From Erwinia sp. HDF1-3R (GTDB taxonomy: Bacteria; Pseudomonadota; Gammaproteobacteria; Enterobacterales; Enterobacteriaceae): a DNA stretch of 64,000 bases. The stretch lies in contig NZ_CP155071.1 in the NCBI RefSeq assembly GCF_039621855.1, positions 2,480,001 through 2,544,000 of the forward strand, read 5' to 3'. Numbering within the stretch: the first letter of the stretch is position 1; every line of letters begins with the position of its first letter. The position numbers were made by a program, and so were the translations under genes. The notes beneath the pieces were generated by a model. It ran no database searches, was not told the DNA's origin, and saw only the letters and a program-made list of their open reading frames with translations. Of this stretch, positions 48,732 to 58,059 are shown in pieces.

Positions 48732-50046
48732 GAGCCTGTAAATAATTCTGTGTAACTGCCAACGAATTAGAGGTGATCGCTCAGGCGGTCACCGAACTCG
48801 ATAATAAAGCGACTCATCGCCAGCCGCCAGTTTCGGATCGGCATATTCCATTTTTTTGAAGCATCCCTGATCGCCAGATAAATGACTTTCCGCACCGAGT
48901 CATCCGTCGGGAACACCTTGCGTTTCTTTATTGCCTGACGGATCACGCTGTTCAGCGATTCGATGGCGTTCGTAGTGTAAATAGCTTTACGGATATCCGG
49001 TGGATAATTGTAAAACGTATTGAGATTTTCCCAGTGTGCATACCAGCTTTTACTGATTTGCGGGTATTTATCGTCCCAGCCCCCTGCGAACTGCTCCAGA
49101 GCCATTAACGCCGCCTCTTCTGTTGGAGCCTGATATACCGCTTTCAGCCCGCCAGTCACGGCTTTGTAGTCCTTCCACGACACGTATTTCAGGCTGTTAC
49201 GCACCATGTGAATAATGCACAGCTGGATATGCGTTTGGGGATAAACGCTGTTTATCGCATCCGGGAAGCCCTTCAGACCGTCCACGCAGGCAATCAGGAT
49301 ATCCTGAAGGCCCCGGTTTTTAAGCTCCGTCAGCACGCTGAGCCAGAACTTTGCGCCTTCGTTTTCTGCCAGCCACATGCCCAGGAGCTCTTTCTGGCCT
49401 TCGGTATTAATGCCCAGTGCGAGGAAGACGGCTTTATTAATCACGCTACCACCGTGGCGAACTTTTACAACAATACAGTCAAGATAAACAATGGGATAAA
49501 GTGCATCCAGGGGGCGATTCTGCCACTCTGTGACCTGCTCTTTAACCGCATCGGTGACTTTAGAAATCAGCGTGGGTGAAACATCCGCGTCGTACATCTC
49601 TTTGAAGGTGGCGACGATTTCTCGCGTGGTCATGCCTTTGGCGTACAGGGACAAAATCTGGCTGTCCATCTGGGTGATACGTGTCTGATTTTTCTTTATC
49701 AGTTGCGGTTCGAAGGTGCTTTCACGATCGCGTGGCGTACTGATTTCAATCTCACCATCATCACAAAGCAAGGTTTTTGACGAGTAGCCATTACGGGTAT
49801 TGGAGCCTGTTTTGGGGGCGTTCTTCTCGTGGCCGATGTGATCAGTCAGCTCAGCATTAAGCGCTGTTTCAACGGTAAGCTTTGTCAGCATACGGGAAAA
49901 CTGATTGAGATCGGCTTCGGTTTTAAGGCCTTTAGCCAGTTCAGTCGCAAGGGCCCTGAGTTTCTTTTCGTCCATAATTTGCCTGTCTCCGTTGTTGGAG
50001 TGAAGATATCAAAAACAGGCAGATACACAATTTAAATTACAGACTC
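48732..50046 (-). mobile_element. IS256-family insertion sequence, apparently complete
   Basis: Imperfect 29-bp terminal repeats (GAGCCTGTAA ... AACTGCC at 48732-48760; complement of GGCAGATAC ... GACTC at 50018-50046) enclose one transposase gene. TAAATAA occurs just outside both ends (48724-48730 and 50047-50053), consistent with an 8-bp target duplication with one change. Confidence 0.88.
48767..49975 (-). CDS. IS256-family transposase
   Basis: A full-length mutator-type transposase of 402 residues. Visible hallmarks are YLDCIVVKVRHGG (first Asp), ACVDGLKGFPDAI (second Asp), the QLCIIHMVRNSLKYV signature and YTTNAIESLNSVIRQAIKKR with the catalytic Glu. The frame has no interruptions, so it may be active. 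It starts at ATG 49973-49975 with GGAGACAGGCAA-type sequence upstream. Confidence 0.95.
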   Translation of the reverse strand: MDEKKLRALATELAKGLKTEADLNQFSRMLTKLTVETALNAELTDHIGHEKNAPKTGSNTRNGYSSKTLLCDDGEIEISTPRDRESTFEPQLIKKNQTRITQMDSQILSLYAKGMTTREIVATFKEMYDADVSPTLISKVTDAVKEQVTEWQNRPLDALYPIVYLDCIVVKVRHGGSVINKAVFLALGINTEGQKELLGMWLAENEGAKFWLSVLTELKNRGLQDILIACVDGLKGFPDAINSVYPQTHIQLCIIHMVRNSLKYVSWKDYKAVTGGLKAVYQAPTEEAALMALEQFAGGWDDKYPQISKSWYAHWENLNTFYNYPPDIRKAIYTTNAIESLNSVIRQAIKKRKVFPTDDSVRKVIYLAIRDASKKWNMPIRNWRLAMSRFIIEFGDRLSDHL

Positions 50047-50151
50047 TAAATAAACGGTAACTGTCAGCTCAGGTCTGAGCTAATACATATCAGTCATTGC
50101 CGCCTGAAACATAAAATTGTTCTACATTTTTTTATGCTCTACTTTTCTAGT

Positions 50152-53100
50152 TCAGTTCCCACTTAATACAGGATACCCCGCCATGGCATACAAAACCCTC
50201 ATGAAATTGAGATGTTCTGATGATGTTATATAAGCCGCGTATCTTTTTCTCCTTGAGGCAGGAAGAAATTCCTTATCGATATCATTAATAATGGTTGCAA
50301 GGTTATCCGCATTATTAAGAATAAGCTTAGCTTTCAGCATATAATCTATATTAAGAATATCAATGGCCATTTTTTTCTCTATATCTGTAATTAGGGCTTC
50401 ACGCATTGTTTTCCTTCCAATTACATCATAATAAAAGTTATCATTCATTTTACCGCCAACCGCGCGCTCCCTGAACTGATTTATAGATTCCTGTGCTGAA
50501 GCATAATCCCATGTTCCTCCCTCACTATATGCATACAGGTAATCCTCAGTATTAGAGGACAAATGAGTTAGCTCATGCAAAAATATCATATTTTGATACT
50601 CCTGGCTTATGCTCGTAATGTCTTTTTTTGCCAAATAAACTCTCCTTCCCCTTATTTTAGCTGTATTATCAATCATGGTTCCTGCATTAAAATGCATTCT
50701 GTTCTCAGGGTCTTGAGAATAGGTAAAAGCATTCGTGCTCGTTGCCTCACCTTTTTCCAATATACTTTCACGTTGATTGAACTTATAAATGTAAATGTTT
50801 TTAAAGTTATTTGAAGTAGTTTTTTGCAGAATTTCAACATTTTTATTTACTGCCATTTCAATAAAGTTAACAGCCTCATTAATCACAGCACCATCATCAA
50901 TACCTAACAAATTTTTTAAATGCTCAGCCACTCTATGACGTGATAATGACTCACCAAATAACGCTACGAGCCGCTCAGATTGGTCCAGCGCTGTTCTGGC
51001 AGAATTTATTATTTTCCCTCCAAGCACCCTCATGTTTTCGCTTTCAGAGTTAATGATGTTCTGACATGTTGAAATAATAACATTGTCTTCGCCAAACGTC
51101 TGGCTAAGGTATTGCTGTAAACTAAATTGATATGCCTGTTCTGTCATTATTTTAGGTGGGAATGTAGCATCAAAAGCCTTCAGGGGGCAGTTAGGGAAAT
51201 GATAGATAGCCCCATCTCTACCAATCAAATCTGCATAAGCCCCGTCCGGAATTTCAGGAAAGGCATTCCTCAGAGAGGAGCGCCATACTAAACTGAAATC
51301 CGGATGTGGCGATTGTTGTACTGGCAATTGTTGCTCTGGTTCCAGAATGTCTGAATATGACTCTTCCTCTATACCTGAATTAATAGATAAATCTGAATCA
51401 AATTCATCTGACCCGGGAGAATCAGGGTTTTGATATTTACGTTCATCAATACCACTTTTTCTTAAATAGTTTTCTACATTCACATATTTGTCAGTTACAC
51501 TGTCATACTTACAATATAAATGATCCCCTCCAGGCTCCCCTAAAATATAATGTCCTTTATAATATGGATTCGAAACCATCCTGAACAACTTGTTATTTAT
51601 TTTAATAAAACTTTCTCCTTTGGCATTCTCAACAATATTTTTTGAGTTTACCGGAGAGAAGTTTTTTTGCACAAAAGGGATGCCTGGTAAATTATTCGTA
51701 ATTTTATTATACAGCGCACTCCCAATTATATTTTCCTCAGAGAAAGCAAAACTAAGCCCACTCCCAAAGACACCAAAGGTCCATTCATTATTAGCATTCA
51801 TATAAACTGGATACCCCCACTTATCCTTATCGTTAAGGTCGTAAACCGAAATTGCCCCTCCTTTTACATTACGATTAATTTTGCAAGGAAGATACTTGCC
51901 TTTCATTTCAATGCACTTTATTTTTTCCTTATTTTTTCCATCAACAATAACTACTTTGCTTTCCAGAGAATCAACAGTGAAACTTTTTGTTGGTACGGAT
52001 AGTTTATTGATAATTGCCTCCTCCATCGAGACTTTACTTATGGCAGGCGAATAAACATTGAATCTGGGACTGAATTCTGCATGGAAACCATTTCCTTTAA
52101 ATGTTGAGTATAGATATCTTAACTGTTCAGTTGTATGGGCTTGAGTCATCTGTCCTGACGGAAGAAAGAAAATCGGCTTATCACTCATATCCAGGCCAGG
52201 GCTAAAAGGATTCATCGATTCATCACCATGCCAGAATAGTTTACCACCCTGATAACCTTCAATATTAACTTCTTTATTCAAATCATTGATTATTGTTTCC
52301 GTGAAAAAATTAACATTTCCTTTATTTTTATCCTCCCCCTTATCTCCTATTTTTTTATTTTTTAAAGATACAATTTCAAACTTTCCTTTTATAAGAACAG
52401 GTCTTAATTCAATCGGGTTGATATTATAGTCTTGATGTTGTCTGGGGATAATGCAGAATAAATCATAATCTGCCGTGACAGGCCTGGAGTTTATATTGCT
52501 CGTTCCTGAACTCGCTCCTGCTTCCGGTGGGTTTGTCAATACTTTAACAGGCAGATGATTATCGTCAAAAACCGCCCCATCGTCACCGATATGAAATATT
52601 TTTTTTCCTCCCGGATAGGTTGCTGAGTAAGTATCCAACTGCAGATGAGATATTTCCCCAGTGGCGATCAATTCCTGTATTCTGGCCTTACTCAATATTA
52701 ACTGAACACTTTCAGCCCCTTTTCCCATGGCCTCCTCTATCGCTTTAATCTGCTTCTCATAATTATCAGGGGAAACCTTTGAGTAATGGGGGTTTTCAGC
52801 AATAAATCCTGAAGTGGGTCCTGTTCCACTGGATTTTGCTTTTAAATGAAAGTTTTTAGAGGGATAGCCTTCTTTTAATAAAGTCGCACCCCGTGGGTTT
52901 GGAAATCTGACACTAATTATAACACCATATTTTTTGGCAGTACGTTGTATCGCTTTGTTATATAGTATAACATCAGACGCACCAGGAAGTGCGGCTAACA
53001 AAGGAAATCTCTCCCCCCCATTATTTACTGTACCTGGACCTTGTTTTTTTGGCATTTTGCTTCGATGTGCTTTGGGAGCGTCCATTATAATATAATCGTT

Positions 53101-56100
53101 ATCAGTTATATATTTTTTTCCAAAAGGGACACCTAACTCTGAATTGAGCTCAGCCCATATATCACTACCCTGATAACTATCAACCCTGACGACATTAATT
53201 TCCCTGCCCAGTCCGGGACCATCTCCAGGATAATACTTGGTTTTTATTTTTGAAGCATCAGTATGCATGAAAGCACGAGTACGCATAGCTGCGGAAAGTT
53301 TCTTAATTCCAGCACCTTCACCAGAAATTTTCTGGATAATCCGGTTCAAAGCACCGACCCCCTTATAGCTACCCAGGACGATTAACTCTCCCCCTGGATC
53401 CAAAGCGCGTAACAATGAGATACCCAGACCTTTAAGCGTCGCGGGCGATATTTCTTTCGCAATATTTGGCGATAACTCGATAAATTTTATCCCTGCCTGT
53501 TTTATCATTTGAGAAATCATAGCCTGTCTGGCACCATACTTTATCGCTGTAATTCCCGTGGATGTCAGAGCCTGACCAAATCTTCCCGCTATTTTTGCAG
53601 CACTGAATGCGACTGGTAACATTGAAAGTATATCCACTGAGCAGCTCGCTAATGCATGTCCTGTTTTTCCTTTTATGGATTCAGAAATACAACTATAGAA
53701 AGGAATAAAGCTAAGAAAAGTTTCTTTCACTTTTTCTGCTGTGGTTTTGTCATAACCTGTTTCATAAAGCCGATCCTTCATCCTGGATCTATGTTCCTGA
53801 GACAGATTTTCTATTAATAAAGAAATGCTCTCACCTTCTTTTTTTATCGTTTTATAAGATTCTATATAATACCGTTTTCCATCCTTTTGTGCCTCAATGA
53901 GAGCTTTCCCTAAAACCTTCATTTTCTCATCATCTTCTGCTGTTCTGTCCGGGTCCGTTCGATTTATTGTGTAATTTTTGCTGTTTTCATTCATAAAGAT
54001 AGAGTAGAAACGAACATTTTCTCCCGAGGTACAGAGAATAAAATCAACCTCTTCAGGAATACTAAGTTTTGTATCTCCTGAAGCAGATGATTTTCCTCCA
54101 GATGACAAATTGCCTACGTTAGCTTTTATTAAATCCACTCTTGAATTTTGTATGAATTTTTTCTCATCATCATTCAATGATGAATCAAATAAAACCGGAA
54201 GCAATAATTTATCTAAATCGTATATAATATCAGCTATCGCTTGATTTTGTTTTTGAAACATTTCATCAATGTCTGGAAGGGTAATATCATTAGCTGCCAC
54301 TAATTGTTCGCCACCTTCCATTATATCTAATATTTCACCTTGTCTGAATATCCATTTATCATGCGCATCCAAATAATACGTTAAATATTTTTCAATATTG
54401 ATATTATTCTCACGCAAAATATTAGTGGCGATTTCTGTTCTTGTTTTCCATTTCTCAATCAAATTATTAAATTTTAAATATGGGTTGTTCTCTACCACCC
54501 AGCCATCAATGTATGAATGATAATCCTTGCGAGCTTTGCTTATATCGTTCTCAGTTGCGTTTGATGATACGGAAGCACCATCTTTATTCCATGATGAATA
54601 GGCAGCTACTGGGGTGTTTAAGTATCGATTATACTCTTCAGGTATAGCACCTTCTTTCAATATCACACTCAAGGAAATCCCTACTTCTTCAATTTCTTCC
54701 AGGCTGAGATTGCTGATATTGATGTTGTTATCACGGAGCAAAAGAGCACCAGCATGCACAAGTCCCCATTGTGCTTCAGTTATATCAATATGTGCTATAT
54801 CCTCACCTGCCCCTCCCATGTATTCAGGAAGTAAAGCTGGGATTTCATATGATACTATTTTTTTATAAAAATCTATTGTTTTTTTAGTCAGTAAACGTTC
54901 TGACAGATGCTTTTTAATCACACCTTTAAACTTATCTGATAATTTTTTGCTGCTGGGCGATAATTTTTTATTTGATTTAATGTCTGCTATTTGATTCACT
55001 AACCACTCTTCTAAATCAGAATCAAGTATATAAGCACTCAGGTAATCTATTAAAACCAAACGCTTTAAATTATCCGTAGCAATATTTTTATTTCGTGGAA
55101 CATATATATTGAATAGTTCTAACAAGCAGTTGATCACCTTATTCATTCTTGAATTTTTTTTCCCTTTGGAAAGGTGAGTGACAAGATTATTTATTACATC
55201 ATGTGCATTGCCAGTATCCATATTTTTTTTATTTTCAAACAAAACAGAAAGGCATTTGGTTTGTTCTTTTCGAACTTCCTCCAGTGTATTTAACCCATCA
55301 GGTTGAATTATCTCATCCTGTCTTGCTTTTTCATCTTTTTTTATATTTACCTCGCTGCCTTTCCCAGTATTCCCTGATACGAAATAATCACGCAGCAATT
55401 TCCCGCCCACGATAACTCCGGTCAGACCGGCAGCAGAGACTGCACCAATCATCATTTTACTTTTCAGCGCCTGGATATATGTATTGGCCACCTGCACGGT
55501 AACCGCCGCAGCTGCCAGGGGAAGCAAAGCATCCCCGCCACGCTGGCTTGTTGCTGCCGAGGATACCTGTGTTTCTGATATGTCTGTGAGTACAGGTATG
55601 CTATCAGCCCCTTTCGTCAACGGTTCAGGATAAGCGATGGCATCACATTTTGTATTGAAATACGTGTTGATAATAATCTTTTCGTTTGTTTTCTGACAGG
55701 TCTCAGTCTTCAGGTTAGTACAGTACAGCAGGTCTGAAAGACCGCTTTCATGCCGGAGTTTATCCACAGCCAGATAATGCACCTGTTCAGGCACAGGGAG
55801 ACGGGTAATTTCCCCGGGCGCAGGGGCAGGCCTGTTCTGTAACGTCGCCCGGGTGTAAGCCTCAGGATGGGCAGTTGAAATTGACGAGAATGCGGTGAGC
55901 CGTGGTGCTGAGGTGCCGGAAGCTGTGGCATCACATACATCTCCGGTCATTTCCACCTGTGTATTGACCTCAAAAGCGGGAGCGTGTTGTGATATGTCGG
56001 TGATTTCCGGGATTTCCGCGCCGGACGGGGGACTGCTCGCCATATTTCCCAGCGCAGTCCAGTAATGACTGGCGCGGATAAGAATATTAGCCATAAAGGC

Positions 56101-56733
56101 CGGGACCTTCAGAACACCGCGCTGCGGGGCCCCTACGTCTTTCATCCAGCGCCCCGCCACAATAGCCGTAACCGCCAGGGCTGTAAACAGGTAGATGGAA
56201 GTGTGATTGTCTTCGTTGCCCAGAAACTGCTGCAGAAAAGTCTCATCCGTCCAGCCGGTAACGGTATCCCGGATAAAGCTTGCCAGCCGGGATACAACAT
56301 TAATATTCTCAGGAAGGTACCCTGATGCCAGTCCGAGGGCATGCAGTGCTGCGGTATCAATATTCCGTCGCTCAGTAACTGCGGTAAACAGACTGATTGC
56401 CGCGAGGACTAGACTGGCCGGGGTGCCGGGAAGTATTTTAGAAAGGCAGGCAGAAAGCATTTTATTCTCCCCGTATTCTCCCAGAGTACGGACAAACTGC
56501 TGAACGCCGCGGCGACAGTCTTCCGTGAACGGTACCCGGGACTCTGCGGCTTCTCCGGCAGAAGATGACGGATCAGCATGATGCTCTTCACTGGCGTCAA
56601 ACCAGGTCTCTTCCATTTCAACGTGGTCGATGGTGTCAAACCAGATATCCTGGTCTTCCGGATTTGAACGATCCCGGGATACCCAGGATATATTGTTTGA
56701 TGATGTGGGGGTTGGTGGGTTTACATGTGGCAT
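50152..56733 (-). CDS. Giant effector with ExoY/edema-factor-like nucleotidyl cyclase and aspzincin-like protease domains
   Basis: An intact 2193-residue AT-rich gene. The N-terminus (MPHVNPPTPTSSNNISWVSR) is Ser/Pro-rich with no signal peptide, as in type III effectors. Hydrophobic stretches occur near 105-120, 180-195, 402-417 and 427-445. Residues about 1255-1565 match ExoY/edema-factor cyclases: EGYPSKNFHLKAKSSGTGP (Lys1293 and Lys1300 equal ExoY Lys81 and Lys88), TADYDLF (Asp1422, Asp1424), FWHGDESMNP (His1502, Asn1508) and FKGNGFH. Residues about 1810-2193 end in a zinc-protease motif HELTH (2053-2057) followed by NTEDYLYA (Asp2064), an M35-like aspzincin arrangement. Predicted: injected toxin making cyclic nucleotides in host cells, with a second proteolytic activity. 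AAGGATGG lies before ATG 56733. No hrp box is evident. Confidence 0.8.
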   Translation of the reverse strand: MPHVNPPTPTSSNNISWVSRDRSNPEDQDIWFDTIDHVEMEETWFDASEEHHADPSSSAGEAAESRVPFTEDCRRGVQQFVRTLGEYGENKMLSACLSKILPGTPASLVLAAISLFTAVTERRNIDTAALHALGLASGYLPENINVVSRLASFIRDTVTGWTDETFLQQFLGNEDNHTSIYLFTALAVTAIVAGRWMKDVGAPQRGVLKVPAFMANILIRASHYWTALGNMASSPPSGAEIPEITDISQHAPAFEVNTQVEMTGDVCDATASGTSAPRLTAFSSISTAHPEAYTRATLQNRPAPAPGEITRLPVPEQVHYLAVDKLRHESGLSDLLYCTNLKTETCQKTNEKIIINTYFNTKCDAIAYPEPLTKGADSIPVLTDISETQVSSAATSQRGGDALLPLAAAAVTVQVANTYIQALKSKMMIGAVSAAGLTGVIVGGKLLRDYFVSGNTGKGSEVNIKKDEKARQDEIIQPDGLNTLEEVRKEQTKCLSVLFENKKNMDTGNAHDVINNLVTHLSKGKKNSRMNKVINCLLELFNIYVPRNKNIATDNLKRLVLIDYLSAYILDSDLEEWLVNQIADIKSNKKLSPSSKKLSDKFKGVIKKHLSERLLTKKTIDFYKKIVSYEIPALLPEYMGGAGEDIAHIDITEAQWGLVHAGALLLRDNNINISNLSLEEIEEVGISLSVILKEGAIPEEYNRYLNTPVAAYSSWNKDGASVSSNATENDISKARKDYHSYIDGWVVENNPYLKFNNLIEKWKTRTEIATNILRENNINIEKYLTYYLDAHDKWIFRQGEILDIMEGGEQLVAANDITLPDIDEMFQKQNQAIADIIYDLDKLLLPVLFDSSLNDDEKKFIQNSRVDLIKANVGNLSSGGKSSASGDTKLSIPEEVDFILCTSGENVRFYSIFMNENSKNYTINRTDPDRTAEDDEKMKVLGKALIEAQKDGKRYYIESYKTIKKEGESISLLIENLSQEHRSRMKDRLYETGYDKTTAEKVKETFLSFIPFYSCISESIKGKTGHALASCSVDILSMLPVAFSAAKIAGRFGQALTSTGITAIKYGARQAMISQMIKQAGIKFIELSPNIAKEISPATLKGLGISLLRALDPGGELIVLGSYKGVGALNRIIQKISGEGAGIKKLSAAMRTRAFMHTDASKIKTKYYPGDGPGLGREINVVRVDSYQGSDIWAELNSELGVPFGKKYITDNDYIIMDAPKAHRSKMPKKQGPGTVNNGGERFPLLAALPGASDVILYNKAIQRTAKKYGVIISVRFPNPRGATLLKEGYPSKNFHLKAKSSGTGPTSGFIAENPHYSKVSPDNYEKQIKAIEEAMGKGAESVQLILSKARIQELIATGEISHLQLDTYSATYPGGKKIFHIGDDGAVFDDNHLPVKVLTNPPEAGASSGTSNINSRPVTADYDLFCIIPRQHQDYNINPIELRPVLIKGKFEIVSLKNKKIGDKGEDKNKGNVNFFTETIINDLNKEVNIEGYQGGKLFWHGDESMNPFSPGLDMSDKPIFFLPSGQMTQAHTTEQLRYLYSTFKGNGFHAEFSPRFNVYSPAISKVSMEEAIINKLSVPTKSFTVDSLESKVVIVDGKNKEKIKCIEMKGKYLPCKINRNVKGGAISVYDLNDKDKWGYPVYMNANNEWTFGVFGSGLSFAFSEENIIGSALYNKITNNLPGIPFVQKNFSPVNSKNIVENAKGESFIKINNKLFRMVSNPYYKGHYILGEPGGDHLYCKYDSVTDKYVNVENYLRKSGIDERKYQNPDSPGSDEFDSDLSINSGIEEESYSDILEPEQQLPVQQSPHPDFSLVWRSSLRNAFPEIPDGAYADLIGRDGAIYHFPNCPLKAFDATFPPKIMTEQAYQFSLQQYLSQTFGEDNVIISTCQNIINSESENMRVLGGKIINSARTALDQSERLVALFGESLSRHRVAEHLKNLLGIDDGAVINEAVNFIEMAVNKNVEILQKTTSNNFKNIYIYKFNQRESILEKGEATSTNAFTYSQDPENRMHFNAGTMIDNTAKIRGRRVYLAKKDITSISQEYQNMIFLHELTHLSSNTEDYLYAYSEGGTWDYASAQESINQFRERAVGGKMNDNFYYDVIGRKTMREALITDIEKKMAIDILNIDYMLKAKLILNNADNLATIINDIDKEFLPASRRKRYAAYITSSEHLNFMRVLYAMAGYPVLSGN

Positions 56734-56807
56734 ATAGTTCCATCCTTGATCCGTAACGGGCTGTTAAACCCCCCTTATTTATCATCATTAAAAAAAATTT
56801 GATTTCA

Positions 56808-57354
56808 TTAAAACACTTTATTTATGTAGAGGGCCTGAATACGGCATATCTGAGAACAGCTGTACCCTGTGGCCTCTGCGGTTTCGCGGATGCTCAGTTT
56901 CTTGACCTGTCGGTAGTACAGGACTTTCTGATGCCGTTCCTGAACGGCCTGTTTTCCCCGATATTTACCCAGCGAGTGGGCCCGTTCAATCCCCTGTTTT
57001 TGCCGCAGGCGACGGCTCAACCAGTCCTTATGCGACATCGCAGCCATCAGGTCGATAAGCATGTTATTGATGGCGGTTATCACGGCGCGGGTGATTAAAT
57101 CATCCAGCGAAGGGTCTTTATCTGACAGCGCCTGCCATGAAGTGGGAACATCCAGGCTGACAATCCGCAGCTCATGCTGTTCTATCTGCTTTTTCAGCAT
57201 CATCCAGTCGCTGTTGCTGAGACGGGTCAGCCGGTCTATCTGCTCTACCAGCAAAATATCATTGCGATGACTGTCCATCAGTAAGCGGCCCAGCTCTGGG
57301 TGGTCAAGTTTTGTACCGATGATATTTTCCCGGTAGTAACTGGCTATTTTATGC
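56808..57354 (-). pseudogene. Serine resolvase (TnpR), 5'-truncated
   Basis: The resolvase frame reads [20 protein letters not shown] then LLVEQIDRLTRLSNSDW and the C-terminal helix-turn-helix KLSIRETAEATGYSCSQICR. The N-terminal part with the catalytic Ser (YxRVSTxxQ) is gone; upstream of 57354 the frame meets a stop. It sits beside the TnpA remnant, as in Tn3-family modules, and cannot be an active recombinase. Confidence 0.85.
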
Positions 57355-57360
57355 CCTCAC

Positions 57361-57748
57361 TCCTGAACGAACTGCTCCAGCATCTCTTTTGCCCGATCGG
57401 CAAACCCGTAACGCGCTGGCGCGTGCGGTATTTATGCACCGACTGGGAGAAATCAGGGACAGAAAACCGGAAAATCAGAGCTATCGCGCCAGTGGACTGA
57501 CGCTGCTGACGACTGCCATACCCCTGTGGAATACCGTCTATATGGAAAGAGCGGTCGATGCCCTGAAGCGCAAAGGGGTAAAGATCAACGAGCAACTACT
57601 ATCACATTTGTCCCCGTTAGGCTGGTAACACATCAATCTGACAGGCGATTATATATGGAAAAGCAACCGGATACCGGCTTCCGGTAAGTTTCGTCGGCTG
57701 AGACCAGCTAAAGTCGAAAGGTCAAAAAACAGCCTTAACGTACAATAA
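57361..57748 (+). pseudogene. Tn3-family transposase TnpA, C-terminal remnant with nonsense codon
   Basis: Text characteristic of the TnpA C-terminus: [55 protein letters not shown] and [14 protein letters not shown] at 57626-57628 replaces the Glu codon of the family motif GWEHINLTGDYIW; the remaining HINLTGDYIW continues in frame and ends inside the right inverted repeat. Only about 13 percent of a normal TnpA (about 1000 residues) is left. Confidence 0.88.
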
Positions 57749-57771
57749 TTTTCTATATCGAAACTGCCTCC
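57734..57771 (-). repeat. Right terminal inverted repeat of the Tn3-family element
   Basis: 38 bp reading on the minus strand GGAGGCAG ... ACGTTAAG. It differs from the left repeat at four positions (3, 5, 12, 18). Confidence 0.9.
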
Positions 57772-57777
57772 TATAAA

Positions 57778-57826
57778 GCACAAATCCGTGGCCAGCATGC
57801 TCGATTATTTACAGGTGGAATATTGA
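57778..57826 (+). pseudogene. LysR-family regulator, displaced 3' end
   Basis: When the transposon and one TATAAA copy are removed, the frame ending WHRFI at 48300 continues as KHKSVASMLDYLQVEY and stops at TGA 57824-57826. This is a normal LysR-type tail and proves that the 48301-57771 segment inserted into this gene. Confidence 0.88.
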
Positions 57827-58059
57827 ACACTTTGTGATAAAGCCCACTAATTTAACCTGCGCCACGCGGATGGTCAGTGCTGAGGCCTTAGAAAAGACAT
57901 CCTGGTGACGCTCGTTATCGCCTGCTTAGCGGATAGAGAAAGGTCCGATTTGATTCAGAATCACAAAAATTTTTTTAGTCGTTTTTTGCAAGAAAATTAT
58001 ATACGGATATGATTATATTTAAAATCATCAAACAATTTAGAATTTAAGGGAGTTGAGTT
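57827..58059. other. Gene-free segment outside the transposon
   Basis: It holds the post-LysR sequence and then an AT-rich promoter-like stretch leading to the orphan gene at 58060. I see no recognisable operator; a GGTCCG at about 57935 is not a full hrp box. Confidence 0.4.

Larger units (their letters stand above)
48301..57771. mobile_element. Tn3-family transposon carrying a giant effector gene
   Basis: Both ends are 38-bp inverted repeats of the Tn3 type (GGGG/GGAG outside, ACGTTAAG inside) agreeing at 34 of 38 positions, and TATAAA lies directly outside each end (48295-48300 and 57772-57777). Inside, from left: an integrase-core transposase remnant, an IS256-family insertion, the 2193-codon effector gene, a 5'-truncated serine resolvase and a decayed TnpA C-terminus that runs into the right repeat as in Tn3. 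TnpA is not functional, so movement would need a helper. The AT-rich passenger contrasts with the GC-rich chromosome. Confidence 0.9.

Noticed and set aside
56734..57000. hrp box (GGAACC-N15/16-CCACNNA) upstream of the giant effector
   Set aside because: I searched the minus-strand upstream sequence by eye and found neither half, so HrpL control is not supported.
57900..58059. hrp box upstream of the 106-residue orphan gene
   Set aside because: Only a partial GGTCCG is present; no CCAC half at the right spacing.
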